Of a stretch of DNA of 64,000 bases, positions 53,269 through 63,231 are shown piece by piece. The stretch's first letter is position 1. Each line of letters opens with the position of its first letter. The position numbers and the translations under genes were made by a program. The notes beneath the pieces were generated by a model, which was given only the letters and a program-made list of their open reading frames with translations, did not search any database and was not told the DNA's origin. This DNA comes from Amphibacillus cookii (lineage in GTDB: Bacteria > Bacillota > Bacilli > Bacillales > Amphibacillaceae). The DNA lies in NCBI RefSeq assembly GCF_016908375.1, contig NZ_JAFBDS010000009.1, forward strand, positions 62,001 to 126,000, written 5' to 3'.

Positions 53269-54435
53269 ATGCGTTATTTAACGGCTGGAGAATCTCACGG
53301 TAAACAATTAACAACCATCGTAGAAGGTGTACCTGCTTTAATGCCTTTAACCACTAATGATATCAATGAATCGTTGCTACGTCGGCAAAAAGGCCATGGA
53401 CGTGGTAAAAGAATGCAAATTGAAAAGGACTTAGTCGACATTGCTGGCGGTGTCCGGCATGGGTATACATTGGGGTCACCCATTGCAATGGTAGTCAAAA
53501 ATGATGATTTTAAACATTGGCAAGATATTATGGGAGAAGAACCCATTGATCTTGATCAAGAAATCAGACGAACGGTTACGAGACCAAGACCAGGACATGC
53601 AGATTTAAATGGGGCGATTAAATATGGTCACCGAGATATGCGAAATATATTAGAACGATCGTCAGCTCGAGAAACTGCAGCAAGAGTTGCAGCAGGTGCA
53701 GTTGCTAAGACATTGTTAAAACATTTAGATATTAACATTATCGGTTATGTTACTGAAATTGCGGGCATTAAAGCAAATGAACCTGAAAACTTGACCATCC
53801 AAGATAAAATAAAAGTCTCTGAGGAGTCCCCAGTGCGCTCACTCGATGGGAAGGCTGGCCAGAAGATGATGGATGCCATTGATCAAGCCAAAAAAGAAGG
53901 TGATTCTATCGGTGGTGTTTGCCAAGTTTACATTGAAGGGATGCCTCCAGGTATAGGGTCTTATGTTCATTACGATCGTAAATTAGATGCTCGAATTGCC
54001 TTTGCTGTCCAGAGCATTAATGCTTTTAAAGGTGTAGAATTTGGCATTGGCTTTGAAGCAGCTCGTCGTAATGGTAGTGAAGTTCATGATGAAATTATTT
54101 GGTCAGAGCAACAAGGGTTTAAGCGACGGACTAATCATTTAGGCGGGTTTGAAGGTGGAATGACTTCAGGTATGCCCATTGTCGTTAAAGGTGTGATGAA
54201 GCCAATCCCTACCCTATATAAGCCCTTGCAAAGCGTCGATATTGAATCAAAAGAAGTGTTTAATGCAAGTATTGAACGTTCAGATTCATGTGCCGTTCCT
54301 GCTGCAGCGGTTGTGATGGAACACGTTGTCGCATTTGAGGTTGCCAATGCTTTATTAGAACAATTCCCACATGATCAATTTCCAAAATTAAAAGCAGCAA
54401 TCGAGCAATATCGCGAAGAAGTCAGGTGTTTTTAA
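53269..54435 (+). CDS. aroC: Chorismate synthase
   Basis: 388 residues. The family signatures GESHGKQL (7-14), [11 protein letters not shown] and [20 protein letters not shown]-type segments are intact, with the FMN and EPSP-binding Arg and His residues. It makes chorismate from EPSP. The last enzyme of the shikimate pathway opens the aroC-aroB-aroH-hisC-tyrA-aroA cluster. GGGGGAAGC precedes the ATG, and the stop overlaps aroB (TAATG). Confidence 0.96.
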   Translation: MRYLTAGESHGKQLTTIVEGVPALMPLTTNDINESLLRRQKGHGRGKRMQIEKDLVDIAGGVRHGYTLGSPIAMVVKNDDFKHWQDIMGEEPIDLDQEIRRTVTRPRPGHADLNGAIKYGHRDMRNILERSSARETAARVAAGAVAKTLLKHLDINIIGYVTEIAGIKANEPENLTIQDKIKVSEESPVRSLDGKAGQKMMDAIDQAKKEGDSIGGVCQVYIEGMPPGIGSYVHYDRKLDARIAFAVQSINAFKGVEFGIGFEAARRNGSEVHDEIIWSEQQGFKRRTNHLGGFEGGMTSGMPIVVKGVMKPIPTLYKPLQSVDIESKEVFNASIERSDSCAVPAAAVVMEHVVAFEVANALLEQFPHDQFPKLKAAIEQYREEVRCF

Positions 54436-55517
54436 TGGAGAGTATATCGGTTCAAACAAGTACAAATAGTTATCACGTTTTTGTAGGGGTTGGGCTTAGA
54501 CATCAAGTTAATCGTTTCTTAAATAAAACGTACAGTAGCATATTTATTATCACAGACAGTAATGTTGAAACGCTTTATTTAAATGATGTTATTCAAAGCT
54601 TCAATGCTGATGATCAAAAGGTTGGTTATACTATTGTCCCTGCCGGGGAAGGTTCAAAAAGCATTCGATTTTATTTTGATATTATGACAGAAGCCATTCA
54701 ATCTGGTTTAGATCGGCATGGACTTATTATTGCTTTAGGCGGTGGAATGATTGGCGATCTAGCTGGGTTTGTTGCTGCTACATTTATGCGTGGAATAGAC
54801 TTTATTCAGATGCCTACCACGATCTTAGCTCATGATAGTAGTGTGGGAGGAAAAGTAGCCATTAATCATCCAGAAGGCAAAAATTTAATTGGTAGCTTTT
54901 ATCCCCCGCAAGCTGTTGTTTATGATGTTGAAACATTACATACGATCCCTCAAACGGAAATTCGTTCTGGTTATGCAGAAATTGCCAAGCATAGTATTAT
55001 TCATAATGATCCTTTTTGGGAAGATATTAAAAATGCACCATTAAATAAGCATTTAAGTGAAGAACGGTTAATGAAAGATCTATTAAAAGGTATCTCAGTT
55101 AAAGCAAAGATTGTCGAGCTAGATGAGCGTGAATCCAGTGTGCGGCAATATTTGAACTTCGGTCATACACTAGGCCATGCTCTAGAATCAGAATTGGGTT
55201 ATGGAACATTAACTCACGGTGAAGCGGTAGCGATTGGTATGTTGTTTGCTATCCGAGTAAGTGAACATTACTATAAGGTAAGTTTGCCCTATAGCGAAGT
55301 GTTACACTGGCTAAAGCAAAATCACTATCCACTAATATTACCAAAGTTATCTGTTTCTCGACTCATTTCACGGATGAAAAAAGACAAGAAAGCTAAGCAA
55401 CAAAGTATTCAAATGGTCTTATTAAAAGCGTTAGGTCAACCTTCTATTGAAAAAATTGACGACCAAAATATGACGATTTGGTTAGAAGACTTTTTAAGGG
55501 AGCTGGTGAACAATTGA
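54435..55517 (+). CDS. aroB: 3-Dehydroquinate synthase
   Basis: 360 residues. The NAD-binding motif GGGMIGDLAGFVAATFMRG (about 99-117), PTTILAHDSSVGGK, and zinc ligands Glu in RSGYAEIAKH, and His in NFGHTLGHALE and LTHGEAV are visible. It closes the DAHP ring in the shikimate pathway. Start ATG 54435 overlaps the aroC stop; AGGTG is the binding site. It overlaps aroH by 4 bases. Confidence 0.95.
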   Translation: MESISVQTSTNSYHVFVGVGLRHQVNRFLNKTYSSIFIITDSNVETLYLNDVIQSFNADDQKVGYTIVPAGEGSKSIRFYFDIMTEAIQSGLDRHGLIIALGGGMIGDLAGFVAATFMRGIDFIQMPTTILAHDSSVGGKVAINHPEGKNLIGSFYPPQAVVYDVETLHTIPQTEIRSGYAEIAKHSIIHNDPFWEDIKNAPLNKHLSEERLMKDLLKGISVKAKIVELDERESSVRQYLNFGHTLGHALESELGYGTLTHGEAVAIGMLFAIRVSEHYYKVSLPYSEVLHWLKQNHYPLILPKLSVSRLISRMKKDKKAKQQSIQMVLLKALGQPSIEKIDDQNMTIWLEDFLRELVNN

Positions 55518-55876
55518 TTAGAGGTGTTCGAGGAGCAACAACTGTTTCCTCCAATAATGAATCAGAAATCATTAGCCATACACGCGAATTAACACGAGCA
55601 ATGATCGAAGAAAATAACATTAACGCAGATGATGTTGCATCTGTTTTAGTATCAGTAACACAGGATTTAAATGCCGCATTTCCTGCCAAACCGATAAGAG
55701 AACTTAACGGGTGGGAGTATGTACCCGTCATGTGCATGCAGGAAATTGATGTGCCGAATGGTTTGCCTTATTGCATTCGCATTATGATGACGATCAATAC
55801 ACCGCTTGAGCAAGAAGAAATCATCCATGTATATCAGCACCAAGCGAAGAAGCTTAGACCAGATTTATTGAAATAA
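55514..55876 (+). CDS. aroH: Chorismate mutase, AroH type
   Basis: 120 residues, the trimeric B. subtilis type. IRGVRGATTV starts it with catalytic Arg near residue 6; active-site Glu and Cys lie in DLNAAFPAKPIRELNGWEYVPVMCMQE-like sequence, and the Arg near 88 (CIRIMMT). It converts chorismate to prephenate. TTG 55514 is the start, coupled to aroB. hisC follows by 16 bases, where B. subtilis has the six trp genes. Confidence 0.93.
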   Translation: MIRGVRGATTVSSNNESEIISHTRELTRAMIEENNINADDVASVLVSVTQDLNAAFPAKPIRELNGWEYVPVMCMQEIDVPNGLPYCIRIMMTINTPLEQEEIIHVYQHQAKKLRPDLLK

Positions 55877-55892
55877 TGAGGGGGAAAATATT

Positions 55893-56993
55893 TTGAAAGC
55901 AAAAAAAGTCTTTGAATCGATGTCACCATATAAACCAGGTAAGCAAATCGAAGATGTTAAAAAAGCATATGGACTAAATAAAATCGTTAAATTAGCCTCT
56001 AACGAAAATCCATTCGGTTATTCACAACAGGTAGATCAGGCCCTTAAAGCATCTGCTAATCATTTCGAAATTTATCCAGATGGGTATGCTACAGAGCTAA
56101 GGGAATTGTTAAGTGATGAACTATCTGTTGATCCCGATCAGCTTGTATTTGGTTGTGGATCAGATGAAATTATTACAATGATTTGTCAAGTATATCTAGA
56201 ACCCGGTACGAACACGATAATGGCCACACCAAGCTTCTCACAATATAAACATAATGCCTTGATTCAAGGAGCGAAGGTAAAGGAAATCCCTGTAATTAAT
56301 GGCTATCATGATCTTCAAGGGATGCTGGATGCTATTGACTCTTACACTAGGATTGTATGGCTCTGCTCACCAAATAACCCAACCGGCTGTTTAATTAATG
56401 ATCAATCATTAAGAAGCTTTCTAGACCAATGTCGATCAGATGTATTAGTAGTGGTTGATGAAGCCTACTATGAATACATCATATCATCTGAGGCACCAGA
56501 CACATTAAGTTTATTGAATCAATATCCTAATTTAATCATATTAAGGACTTTTTCAAAAGCTTTCGGTCTAGCAAGTTTACGTGTCGGATACGGCATCGCA
56601 AACCTAGCTATTAGTGAAGTGCTAAATATAGCTAGAGGTCCATTTAACGTGACACAAATTGCCCAAAAAGCTGCAACCGTTGCTTATCAAGATAAAGATT
56701 TTCTAGAACAATCATTAAGAGAAACGACCAAAAACAAGGTTATGCTGATGAATTATTTTGATGAAATGGGTTTGACGTATTATGACTCAGAAACAAATTT
56801 CATTTTTGTTAAGCTTCCGTGTTCTGGGGATGCATTATTTGAGTATTTATTGACCAAAGGATTTATTGTTCGATCAGGTGAAGCGCTCGGGCATCCTAAT
56901 GGTGTCCGTATTACCATTGGAGCAGAAGACGATATGAAGGTGTTACAGGCTGAAATGAAGAGTTTTTTGGCTACACATGTAGGAGTTGAATAA
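55893..56993 (+). CDS. hisC: Histidinol-phosphate aminotransferase
   Basis: 366 residues, PLP fold type I. The phosphate-binding GCGSDE (about 87), CSPNNPTG near 155, YYEY (about 190) and the Schiff-base Lys in RTFSKAFGLASLRVGYG near 222 are visible. Serves in histidine synthesis and, in B. subtilis, in tyrosine and phenylalanine transamination, which explains its place in the aro cluster. TTG start with GAGGGGGAA as site. Confidence 0.94.
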   Translation: MKAKKVFESMSPYKPGKQIEDVKKAYGLNKIVKLASNENPFGYSQQVDQALKASANHFEIYPDGYATELRELLSDELSVDPDQLVFGCGSDEIITMICQVYLEPGTNTIMATPSFSQYKHNALIQGAKVKEIPVINGYHDLQGMLDAIDSYTRIVWLCSPNNPTGCLINDQSLRSFLDQCRSDVLVVVDEAYYEYIISSEAPDTLSLLNQYPNLIILRTFSKAFGLASLRVGYGIANLAISEVLNIARGPFNVTQIAQKAATVAYQDKDFLEQSLRETTKNKVMLMNYFDEMGLTYYDSETNFIFVKLPCSGDALFEYLLTKGFIVRSGEALGHPNGVRITIGAEDDMKVLQAEMKSFLATHVGVE

Positions 56994-56995
56994 GT

Positions 56996-58099
56996 TTGAC
57001 TAAAAAAAAAATTTTGGTAGCAGGACTAGGGTTAATAGGGGGCTCACTCGCTTTAAATATTCGCAAACAAACGAATCACCATATCATCGGTTATGATGTG
57101 AACAAAAAAACACTTCAATATGCCTTAGATAAATCCATTATTGATGAAGTTGCAGATTCCTTTGAAGAAGCAGTAACGACTGTTGATTTCTGTATACTAG
57201 CTGCACCCGTTACAAAAACAATCGACTTGTTAAATGTGGTAAAGAAGTTGCACTTCACTAAGCCGATTATTATTACTGATGTTTCTTCTGTCAAAGGAAA
57301 TGTCATGCAAACAGCTGAGCTCTTAGATAACCCTTTTGTCACATTTATTGGTGGACATCCAATGGCAGGATCACATAAAAGGGGAATCGAAGCGGCTAAA
57401 GCCCACCTTTTTGAAAATGCAATCTATATTATTACACCCACTCAAAAGGCTGATGCATCAGCAATTGAAGCACTAAAGGAACTTTTTTCAGCTACACATT
57501 CGAAATTTTTACATTTAGATGCTAAAGAACACGATGAAATGACAAGTGTCATCTCACATTTCCCACATCTAATCGCATCATCTCTTGTGCAACAAGCAAA
57601 GCGTTGGCAAAATAAACATGCTAAAATACCAACCCTTGCAGCAGGTGGTTTTCGTGATATTACTCGGATTGCTTCTAGTAATCCAACCATGTGGCAAGAT
57701 ATTTTCTTTCAAAATAAAAGCATTTTATCTGCTTTGTTGGTAGATTGGATTAAGGAAATGACAGATTTAAAAAAACTTTTAGATCATAATGATAAAGTAT
57801 CAATGTATCATTATTTAGAACAAGCTCGAGAATATCGAGATGGTTTAGATCGTTCCAAAAAAGGGGCTTTACCCGGATTTTATGATTTATATGTTGATAT
57901 ATTTGATCAACCTGGTGCTTTATTAAAAGTCGTTTCATTATTAGCTGAGCAAGAAATCAGTATTAAAAATATTGAAATTTTAGAAATTAGAGAAGGCATC
58001 ACAGGTGTTTTAAGGTTAAGCTTTGTAACAAAAGAAGACCAAATAAACAGTCATCGCTTACTCATTAAAAACGGCTATGAAACGATGTTACAAGATTAA
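56996..58099 (+). CDS. tyrA: Prephenate dehydrogenase
   Basis: 367 residues. Rossmann motif GLGLIGGSLA (10-19), the catalytic His in GGHPMAGSHKRG and the NADP-site elements are present. An ACT regulatory domain occupies the last 75 or so residues (LYVDIFDQPGALLKVVSLL), which allows tyrosine feedback. TTG start 3 bases after hisC. aroA follows by 13 bases. Confidence 0.94.
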   Translation: MTKKKILVAGLGLIGGSLALNIRKQTNHHIIGYDVNKKTLQYALDKSIIDEVADSFEEAVTTVDFCILAAPVTKTIDLLNVVKKLHFTKPIIITDVSSVKGNVMQTAELLDNPFVTFIGGHPMAGSHKRGIEAAKAHLFENAIYIITPTQKADASAIEALKELFSATHSKFLHLDAKEHDEMTSVISHFPHLIASSLVQQAKRWQNKHAKIPTLAAGGFRDITRIASSNPTMWQDIFFQNKSILSALLVDWIKEMTDLKKLLDHNDKVSMYHYLEQAREYRDGLDRSKKGALPGFYDLYVDIFDQPGALLKVVSLLAEQEISIKNIEILEIREGITGVLRLSFVTKEDQINSHRLLIKNGYETMLQD

Positions 58100-58112
58100 G
58101 GGAGGGATTGCA

Positions 58113-59399
58113 TTGAAACCATTAACATTAAAACCATCACGTTCGCCTTTAAGCGGAGAATTGGCTGTACCTGGTGATAAATCGATTTCACATCGAGCCA
58201 TCATCTTCGGATCTTTAGCTAAAGGAACAACAATCATTACAAATTTCCTTGACGGTGAAGATTGCTTAGCAACCATTCAAGCTTTTAAGCTCATGGGTGT
58301 CGACATTGAACAACAGCAACAAAAGGTAACGATTAGAAGTAAAGGTATTGATGGTCTGACTGAACCTTTATTACCGATAGACCTAGGTAATTCAGGAACA
58401 ACCGCTCGATTACTATTAGGTGTGCTCGCCGGTTTGCCTTTTCACACGACCTTATATGGTGATCAATCGCTAACTCAACGCCCAATGGATCGAATTGCTA
58501 AACCATTAGAACAAATGGGTGCTAAGTTGGATGGACGTGAAAGGGGAAAACACCTCCCAATAGCTGTCCGTGGGCAATCTCTAAAAGGCATCACATTTCG
58601 CCCACAAGTAAAAAGTGCTCAAGTGAAATCAGGTGTGCTATTAGCAGGTTTATTGGCGGAAGGGAAAACAACCATTATTGAATCAACCAAAACGCGTGAT
58701 CACACAGAAAATATGTTGACTGCATTTGGTGGAAAAATCGAGGTGAATGGGAATGAAGTCACACTAGTTGGCAAGCAACCATTAACAGCTACGACGATTC
58801 AAGTCCCCGGTGATATTTCATCAGCTGCTTTTTTCATCGTTGCGGCTTTACTTGTCCCTAACAGTGAAGTAACCATAAAAGAGGTTGGCTTAAACCACAC
58901 GCGAACGGGTATATTAGATGCATTAGCGGCCATGAACGTTGAACTTGAAATTAAAGAAACAGCACATGTTGGCGGAGAAGTTATCGGTTCGATAACAATT
59001 AGACATTCTCAGGCTTATGGTGCAGAGATAAGTGGTGATATCATTCCAAGAATGATTGACGAATTGCCGATTATTGCACTACTTGCTACGCAAGCAAAAG
59101 GGAAAACCATTATTCGTGACGCCGAAGAACTAAGATATAAAGAAACAAACCGCATCGACAGCGTTGTTAACACATTAACAGCTTTAGGTGCTGATGTTCA
59201 GCCAACAGATGATGGGATGATTATTGAAGGTGGCACGTCCTTAAAGGGAACCCAACTCCATTCCTACGGTGACCATCGAATTGGGATGATGATTGTTATC
59301 GCCTCACTCATCTGTGAAGGTGACATCACATTGACAGACGCAGACGCGATTAACGTATCATATCCACGTTTTTTTGAAGACCTAAAAAAAATAACCTAA
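58113..59399 (+). CDS. aroA: EPSP synthase
   Basis: 428 residues, the length of B. subtilis AroE/AroA. VPGDKSISHRA (about 19-29) binds PEP and shikimate 3-phosphate; LGNSGTTARLL, RPMDR and DGDHRIGM-like (YGDHRIGMM) motifs are conserved, with Lys and Arg residues in KETNRID. Makes 5-enolpyruvylshikimate 3-phosphate, the substrate of aroC at the head of the same operon. TTG 58113 is the start, with GGGAGGG before it. Confidence 0.95.
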   Translation: MKPLTLKPSRSPLSGELAVPGDKSISHRAIIFGSLAKGTTIITNFLDGEDCLATIQAFKLMGVDIEQQQQKVTIRSKGIDGLTEPLLPIDLGNSGTTARLLLGVLAGLPFHTTLYGDQSLTQRPMDRIAKPLEQMGAKLDGRERGKHLPIAVRGQSLKGITFRPQVKSAQVKSGVLLAGLLAEGKTTIIESTKTRDHTENMLTAFGGKIEVNGNEVTLVGKQPLTATTIQVPGDISSAAFFIVAALLVPNSEVTIKEVGLNHTRTGILDALAAMNVELEIKETAHVGGEVIGSITIRHSQAYGAEISGDIIPRMIDELPIIALLATQAKGKTIIRDAEELRYKETNRIDSVVNTLTALGADVQPTDDGMIIEGGTSLKGTQLHSYGDHRIGMMIVIASLICEGDITLTDADAINVSYPRFFEDLKKIT

Positions 59400-59407
59400 C
59401 ATGTGAT

Positions 59408-59447
59408 AGAACATCTTGTTTCTGCAAACAAGGTGTTCTTCTTTCTT
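59408..59447 (+). terminator. aro operon terminator
   Basis: A 14-bp stem AGAACATCTTGTTT / AAACAAGGTGTTCT with a short loop and TCTTTCTTT, starting 9 bases after aroA. Confidence 0.8.
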
Positions 59448-59552
59448 TGTATGATTGAAATCCTTATTTAAAGATGGTTTATCGTTGAATAATTCATTTT
59501 TTTTCGATATGATTAAGCTAATTCAAGCAAGAGCTGAAAGGTTGTTATACAG

Positions 59553-60803
59553 ATGGAAGATATTTATCAAGCGATTCATTTAATTGAACAAAATAACGTT
59601 GAAAAAGCGATTCGTATATTACATCAACACTTACCGCAAGCTAATGATGATGAGAAATTTACTATAGCAGATTTATTTTTAGAGCTCGGATTACAAGAAG
59701 ACGCTAGTACTGTATTAGAACCGTTAGTGGAAGCATATCCCCAAGAAAAAGAGCTGCATTTGACACTTGCCGAAATATATATTGATTTGGAGCAAGATGA
59801 AAAAGCACTAAACCTTCTGGAAGAAATCGAGCCATCTAGCGATCATTATTTACCCGCACTTCTAGCCTCTGCTGATCTGTATCAGACACAAGGGCTGTTT
59901 GAAGTAGCAGAGCAAAAGCTCATTGAAGCGAAGCAATCTGCACCTGATGAGCCTTTAATCGATTTTGCCAGAGCAGAATTAGCCTTTTCCTTAGGAGAAT
60001 ACCAAAAAGCGGTTACACACTACCAGAAGGTGCACCAGACGCAATCAAATGTCGCTGAAATTGATATTTCCTTAAGATTAGCTGAATCATTAGCAGCTAT
60101 TGGAGAGTTTGAACAATCACTATCCTTTTATCAAAAGGCAGAGAAAGAAGATGAAGACACACTATTTCGATATGGATTTATTGCATATCAAGCTAATCGA
60201 TTAGATATAGCTATTAAAGTTTGGGAAGAACTTATTGAACGTGACAAAGAATATGCTTCTGTCTATAACTACTTAGCGCATGCATACGATGAAGAAGGGT
60301 TAGTTGACCAAGGTTATCAAACCGTACAAGACGGCTTGAAGTATGATCCACTAAATAAAGAGTTACTCCTAACGGGAGCAGCTTTAGCGCGTCGTTCAGG
60401 GGATAATGAAGCGAGCTATCGATTAGCAAGAGAGGCTGTGGCTATTGACCCCGGTTACAAAGAAGCGATCTTATTCTTAGTTGAAAATTATCGATCTGAT
60501 AATGATTTTCAAGCAATAATTGATCTGCTTTCTCATATTATAGAACAAGGCGAGCAGGATGGTTATTATAAATGGGAATTAGCTAAAGCTTATGTAGAAG
60601 AAGAGCATTATGGTTTAGCACTTCATGCATATCAAGAAGCCTATGACGACTTTAAAGAAGATGGTGATTTCCTTAAAGCATATGGTTACTTTTTAATTGA
60701 GGAGGGGAGAAAGGAAGAAGCGATTCGTATATTTAATCGTTATCTAACCATTGAACCAAGTGATAGTGAAATTGAAAATTATCTGATACGTCTTAACAGT
60801 TGA
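59553..60803 (+). CDS. ypiA: Tetratricopeptide repeat protein YpiA
   Basis: 416 residues (B. subtilis YpiA about 423) built of eleven or so TPR helices (recurring AELYIDLEQDEKALN-like, LAEAYDEEG, AYGYFLIEEGRKEEAI). No catalytic motif or signal. In Firmicutes it precedes reoY/ypiB, here with a 48-base overlap of open frames but adjacent true starts. It probably serves as a scaffold for protein-protein contact. Function unknown. Confidence 0.87.
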   Translation: MEDIYQAIHLIEQNNVEKAIRILHQHLPQANDDEKFTIADLFLELGLQEDASTVLEPLVEAYPQEKELHLTLAEIYIDLEQDEKALNLLEEIEPSSDHYLPALLASADLYQTQGLFEVAEQKLIEAKQSAPDEPLIDFARAELAFSLGEYQKAVTHYQKVHQTQSNVAEIDISLRLAESLAAIGEFEQSLSFYQKAEKEDEDTLFRYGFIAYQANRLDIAIKVWEELIERDKEYASVYNYLAHAYDEEGLVDQGYQTVQDGLKYDPLNKELLLTGAALARRSGDNEASYRLAREAVAIDPGYKEAILFLVENYRSDNDFQAIIDLLSHIIEQGEQDGYYKWELAKAYVEEEHYGLALHAYQEAYDDFKEDGDFLKAYGYFLIEEGRKEEAIRIFNRYLTIEPSDSEIENYLIRLNS

Positions 60804-60850
60804 GTCGTGTCATAATAACTTTCCTAAGGAATGATTGGGAGGGAAGCTTG

Positions 60851-61432
60851 TTGAATACTTCTGTATCCACGCACGACAAAAAAGCATTTATTCTTTGGTT
60901 TTTAGAACATTATCAGTTGAAAAAAAGAGAGAGTGTTTGGATCTTAAATTATTTAACCAACCACGAGAGTTTATTGGCGAATGTTCATTTTATAAGAGAA
61001 GCTCGTTTCTGCCCTCGAGGAATTATTATATCTGCTCAATGTTCAAATGATGTACCATTTCGTTTTTATAAAGATCATATCGTCACAACTGATGCAGAAA
61101 AATCTTTCCATGACATAAGATTAAATAGGCAAGACCCGATATATATACAGCTTTCTTTTGAAAATGCTCATCAAAGCGCTGAATATAGTGCAGTTTTAGA
61201 AGATAATCCTTTTTTACCTGATGATTTTTTTATAACGAAAAGAGAAAAAATGTTAGCAAGCGAATTTCTAAATTACACCCTATTCAAGGCTAGGAAAAAT
61301 CAATTATTGAAAAAAATAGATCAAGCGCTTGATCATCATGATAAAGAGAACTTTAACAAATATACATTGGCGCTCGAACAATTGAAAGACGCTTATGACA
61401 CAGATCCGTTATTTAGTATTGATGATCATTGA
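60851..61432 (+). CDS. reoY: ReoY (YpiB), UPF0302/IDEAL domain protein
   Basis: 193 residues. The UPF0302 domain carries FLEHYQLKKRESVWILNYL and FCPRGIIISAQC, followed by FRFYKDHIVTTDAEKSFHDIRLN. An IDEAL domain follows (about 145-180, FKARKNQLLKKIDQALD). ReoY is reported to aid ClpCP degradation of MurA and so to restrain cell-wall synthesis in Listeria and Bacillus. TTG 60851 is preferred: 7 bases after GGGAGGG. ypiF and the qcrABC genes that follow in B. subtilis are absent. Confidence 0.88.
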   Translation: MNTSVSTHDKKAFILWFLEHYQLKKRESVWILNYLTNHESLLANVHFIREARFCPRGIIISAQCSNDVPFRFYKDHIVTTDAEKSFHDIRLNRQDPIYIQLSFENAHQSAEYSAVLEDNPFLPDDFFITKREKMLASEFLNYTLFKARKNQLLKKIDQALDHHDKENFNKYTLALEQLKDAYDTDPLFSIDDH

Positions 61433-61470
61433 TCTCAGTTAAGAAAAATAAATATGAAAAAGAAAAAGCC

Positions 61471-61505
61471 GGATGATAACTGATGAACTGCATTATCATT
61501 CGGTT
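61471..61505 (+). terminator. Candidate terminator hairpin after reoY
   Basis: CCGGATGATAA pairs with TTATCATTCGG around a 13-base loop. No T run follows, so a weak terminator or a different hairpin. The rest of the 200-base spacer is AT-rich. Confidence 0.45.
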
Positions 61506-61635
61506 CATTCAATGTTTACGAAATGGTCTGCAAATAGGGACTAATGTGCTACTTTAAATGCTTAAAAAATGTGAAAGTTTTGAGCTATAATACAATAAAA
61601 ATGTTCTTGAAAACAGTTTAGGAAGGGTTTTATAA

Positions 61636-62235
61636 TTGTCATACATCCACATCATACTTAGACATCGTTTATTTTTAATTGCTTTATTTTTTATTAATTT
61701 AATCGGTACAATTTATGGTTATATTTGGTACGCCAATCAACTTGCTAATACACCTGCTATTTTTTTAATATTTGTGCCAGACAGCCCAACAGCTAGTTTG
61801 TTTTTCACTATATTTTTAGGTTTCTATATATTTGGTAAACATGTTCCTTATATTGAAGCCCTAGCAATCGTTACTCTATTTAAATATGGGGTATGGGCGG
61901 TTGTAATGAATATTTTAACCTACTTTACTAATGGTCCTTTAGCTCCCGAAGCTTATATGCTTATTATTTCACATGGTGCGATGGCTATTCAGGGGCTATT
62001 ATATGCTTCCCATTACAAGATTAAATTAAAGCATCTTGTTGTTGCTGGGTTATGGACAATACATAATGATTTTATTGATTATATATTTGGTATGATGCCA
62101 CGTTATCATTCTTTAGATTTATACATGAATGAAATTGGTTATTTCACTTTTTGGCTTAGCATAGCTTCAATTGGATTAACTTATTATTTAACGATTAGAA
62201 AAAATCAAAATCAGACACCAAGTTTAAAGGATTAG
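61636..62235 (+). CDS. ypjA: YpjA family membrane protein (DUF1405)
   Basis: 199 residues, six membrane helices. FINLIGTIYGYIWYANQL is near the N terminus, and the C-terminal segment includes WTIHNDFIDYIFGMMPRYH, a family signature. Function unknown; in B. subtilis ypjA and ypjB follow qcrABC. TTG start with GGAAGGG before it. Confidence 0.82.
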   Translation: MSYIHIILRHRLFLIALFFINLIGTIYGYIWYANQLANTPAIFLIFVPDSPTASLFFTIFLGFYIFGKHVPYIEALAIVTLFKYGVWAVVMNILTYFTNGPLAPEAYMLIISHGAMAIQGLLYASHYKIKLKHLVVAGLWTIHNDFIDYIFGMMPRYHSLDLYMNEIGYFTFWLSIASIGLTYYLTIRKNQNQTPSLKD

Positions 62236-62270
62236 CATAGGCTACAGTAAAAAGGTAGGAGGCCGATGAT

Positions 62271-62480
62271 ATGCTTGGGCTTATTCTGCTTTCTTATCAG
62301 ATTTCCTTAAATTTTACTTTAGCTCAAATCAATCAATTTCATTCTATTCAGTTGGTAAAATCATTAGTCATTATGAGCGTTTTAATCGTTATGTGTTTAG
62401 GATATGTTATTTTTAGAATGTATCGCACGAATAAAAGAACCGATCGAGCAACCAAACCAAAAAAAATTGAAATTAAATAA
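62271..62480 (+). CDS. Small membrane protein at ypjB position, possible internal deletion
   Basis: 69 residues, ATG behind a strong AGGAGG. The N terminus (1-20) looks like a signal peptide, then a second hydrophobic helix (about 32-50) precedes a basic cytosolic tail. B. subtilis YpjB at this place has a signal peptide, a large outside domain and a C-terminal helix with basic tail. This short protein has the two ends but not the middle, so it may be YpjB with its main domain lost. It could also be an unrelated small protein. Confidence 0.55.
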   Translation: MLGLILLSYQISLNFTLAQINQFHSIQLVKSLVIMSVLIVMCLGYVIFRMYRTNKRTDRATKPKKIEIK

Positions 62481-62529
62481 CATTAGAAAATTGAAGCGTT
62501 ATTCTTTTTACACTTAATTGCGAGCCAAT

Positions 62530-62632
62530 TTTATCACAGATAACCGTCCATAAAACGGACGGTTATCTCCTGATTCACTCAACGGCCAAGCAGCGGGAGA
62601 AGAACACTCACGGATTGAAGGTTCGTTTTATA
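62530..62632 (+). repeat. Family A intergenic repeat, copy A10
   Basis: From TTTATCACAGATAACCGTCC to GGTTCGTTTTATA. The first stem is a short perfect hairpin here (AACCGTCC / GGACGGTT with inner ATAAAAC), and the second stem is decayed. Core words CTGATTCACTCAACG and GATTGAAGGTTCG remain. Confidence 0.85.
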
Positions 62633-62652
62633 GGGGAGGGGGGGCTGAGCGT

Positions 62653-62690
62653 ATAAACTATCGCCAAAGGATTGGATAGTTTATATTTTA
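62653..62690 (+). terminator. Terminator upstream of mazG
   Basis: A perfect 10-bp stem ATAAACTATC / GATAGTTTAT with a 12-base loop, followed by ATTTTATT. Confidence 0.7.
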
Positions 62691-62732
62691 TTAATTTTTA
62701 GCTCACCTTCGTTATTTATTGTACAACCATTT

Positions 62733-62767
62733 AAACACGGTCTGATTGTCAGGCGGTGTCTTTTTTT
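62733..62767 (+). terminator. Second terminator-like hairpin upstream of mazG
   Basis: ACACGGTCTGA pairs imperfectly with TCAGGCGGTGT around three bases, with a run of seven T. Two terminators in one 400-base spacer suggest that it contains a short transcript or that mazG is kept well insulated. I see no ORF or known RNA between them. Confidence 0.65.
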
Positions 62768-62886
62768 GTACAATATTTTAGAAAAGCTTATAATGTATGT
62801 TGAATAATAAGTTAAGAAATTTGTCAAATGATGTTGTTTTCGCTACCATAATAAATAAGACTTTATTATAAGAGAGAGGGACAAAC

Positions 62887-63231
62887 ATGGCAAAAAGTAT
62901 TCAATCTATGCAAGAACGCGTCGATACATATATATCGCAATTTAAGGAAGGCTACTTCAGTCCATTAGCAATGATGGCACGATTTACTGAAGAAGTTGGT
63001 GAACTTGCGCGAGAAGTGAACCATGTATATGGAGAAAAGCCCAAAAAAAAATCTGAAGACAAAAATACGATAGAAAATGAATTGGGTGATTTATTATTTG
63101 TCATACTTTCGTTTGCAAACTCCCTTGATATCGATCTTTCAGACGCTTTTGATCAGGCGATGACAAAAATTGAAACGAGAGATAAAGATCGCTGGACAAA
63201 AAAAGAAATGGAGCGTGAATATAATGAGTGA
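62887..63231 (+). CDS. ypjD: MazG-like nucleotide pyrophosphohydrolase (YpjD)
   Basis: 114 residues. The MazG fold motif [12 protein letters not shown] (about residue 36-47) and [16 protein letters not shown] (about 62-77) supply the acidic Mg-binding residues. It hydrolyses (d)NTPs to monophosphates, possibly clearing damaged nucleotides. AGAGAGGG precedes the ATG. It overlaps dapB by 8 bases. Confidence 0.92.
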   Translation: MAKSIQSMQERVDTYISQFKEGYFSPLAMMARFTEEVGELAREVNHVYGEKPKKKSEDKNTIENELGDLLFVILSFANSLDIDLSDAFDQAMTKIETRDKDRWTKKEMEREYNE

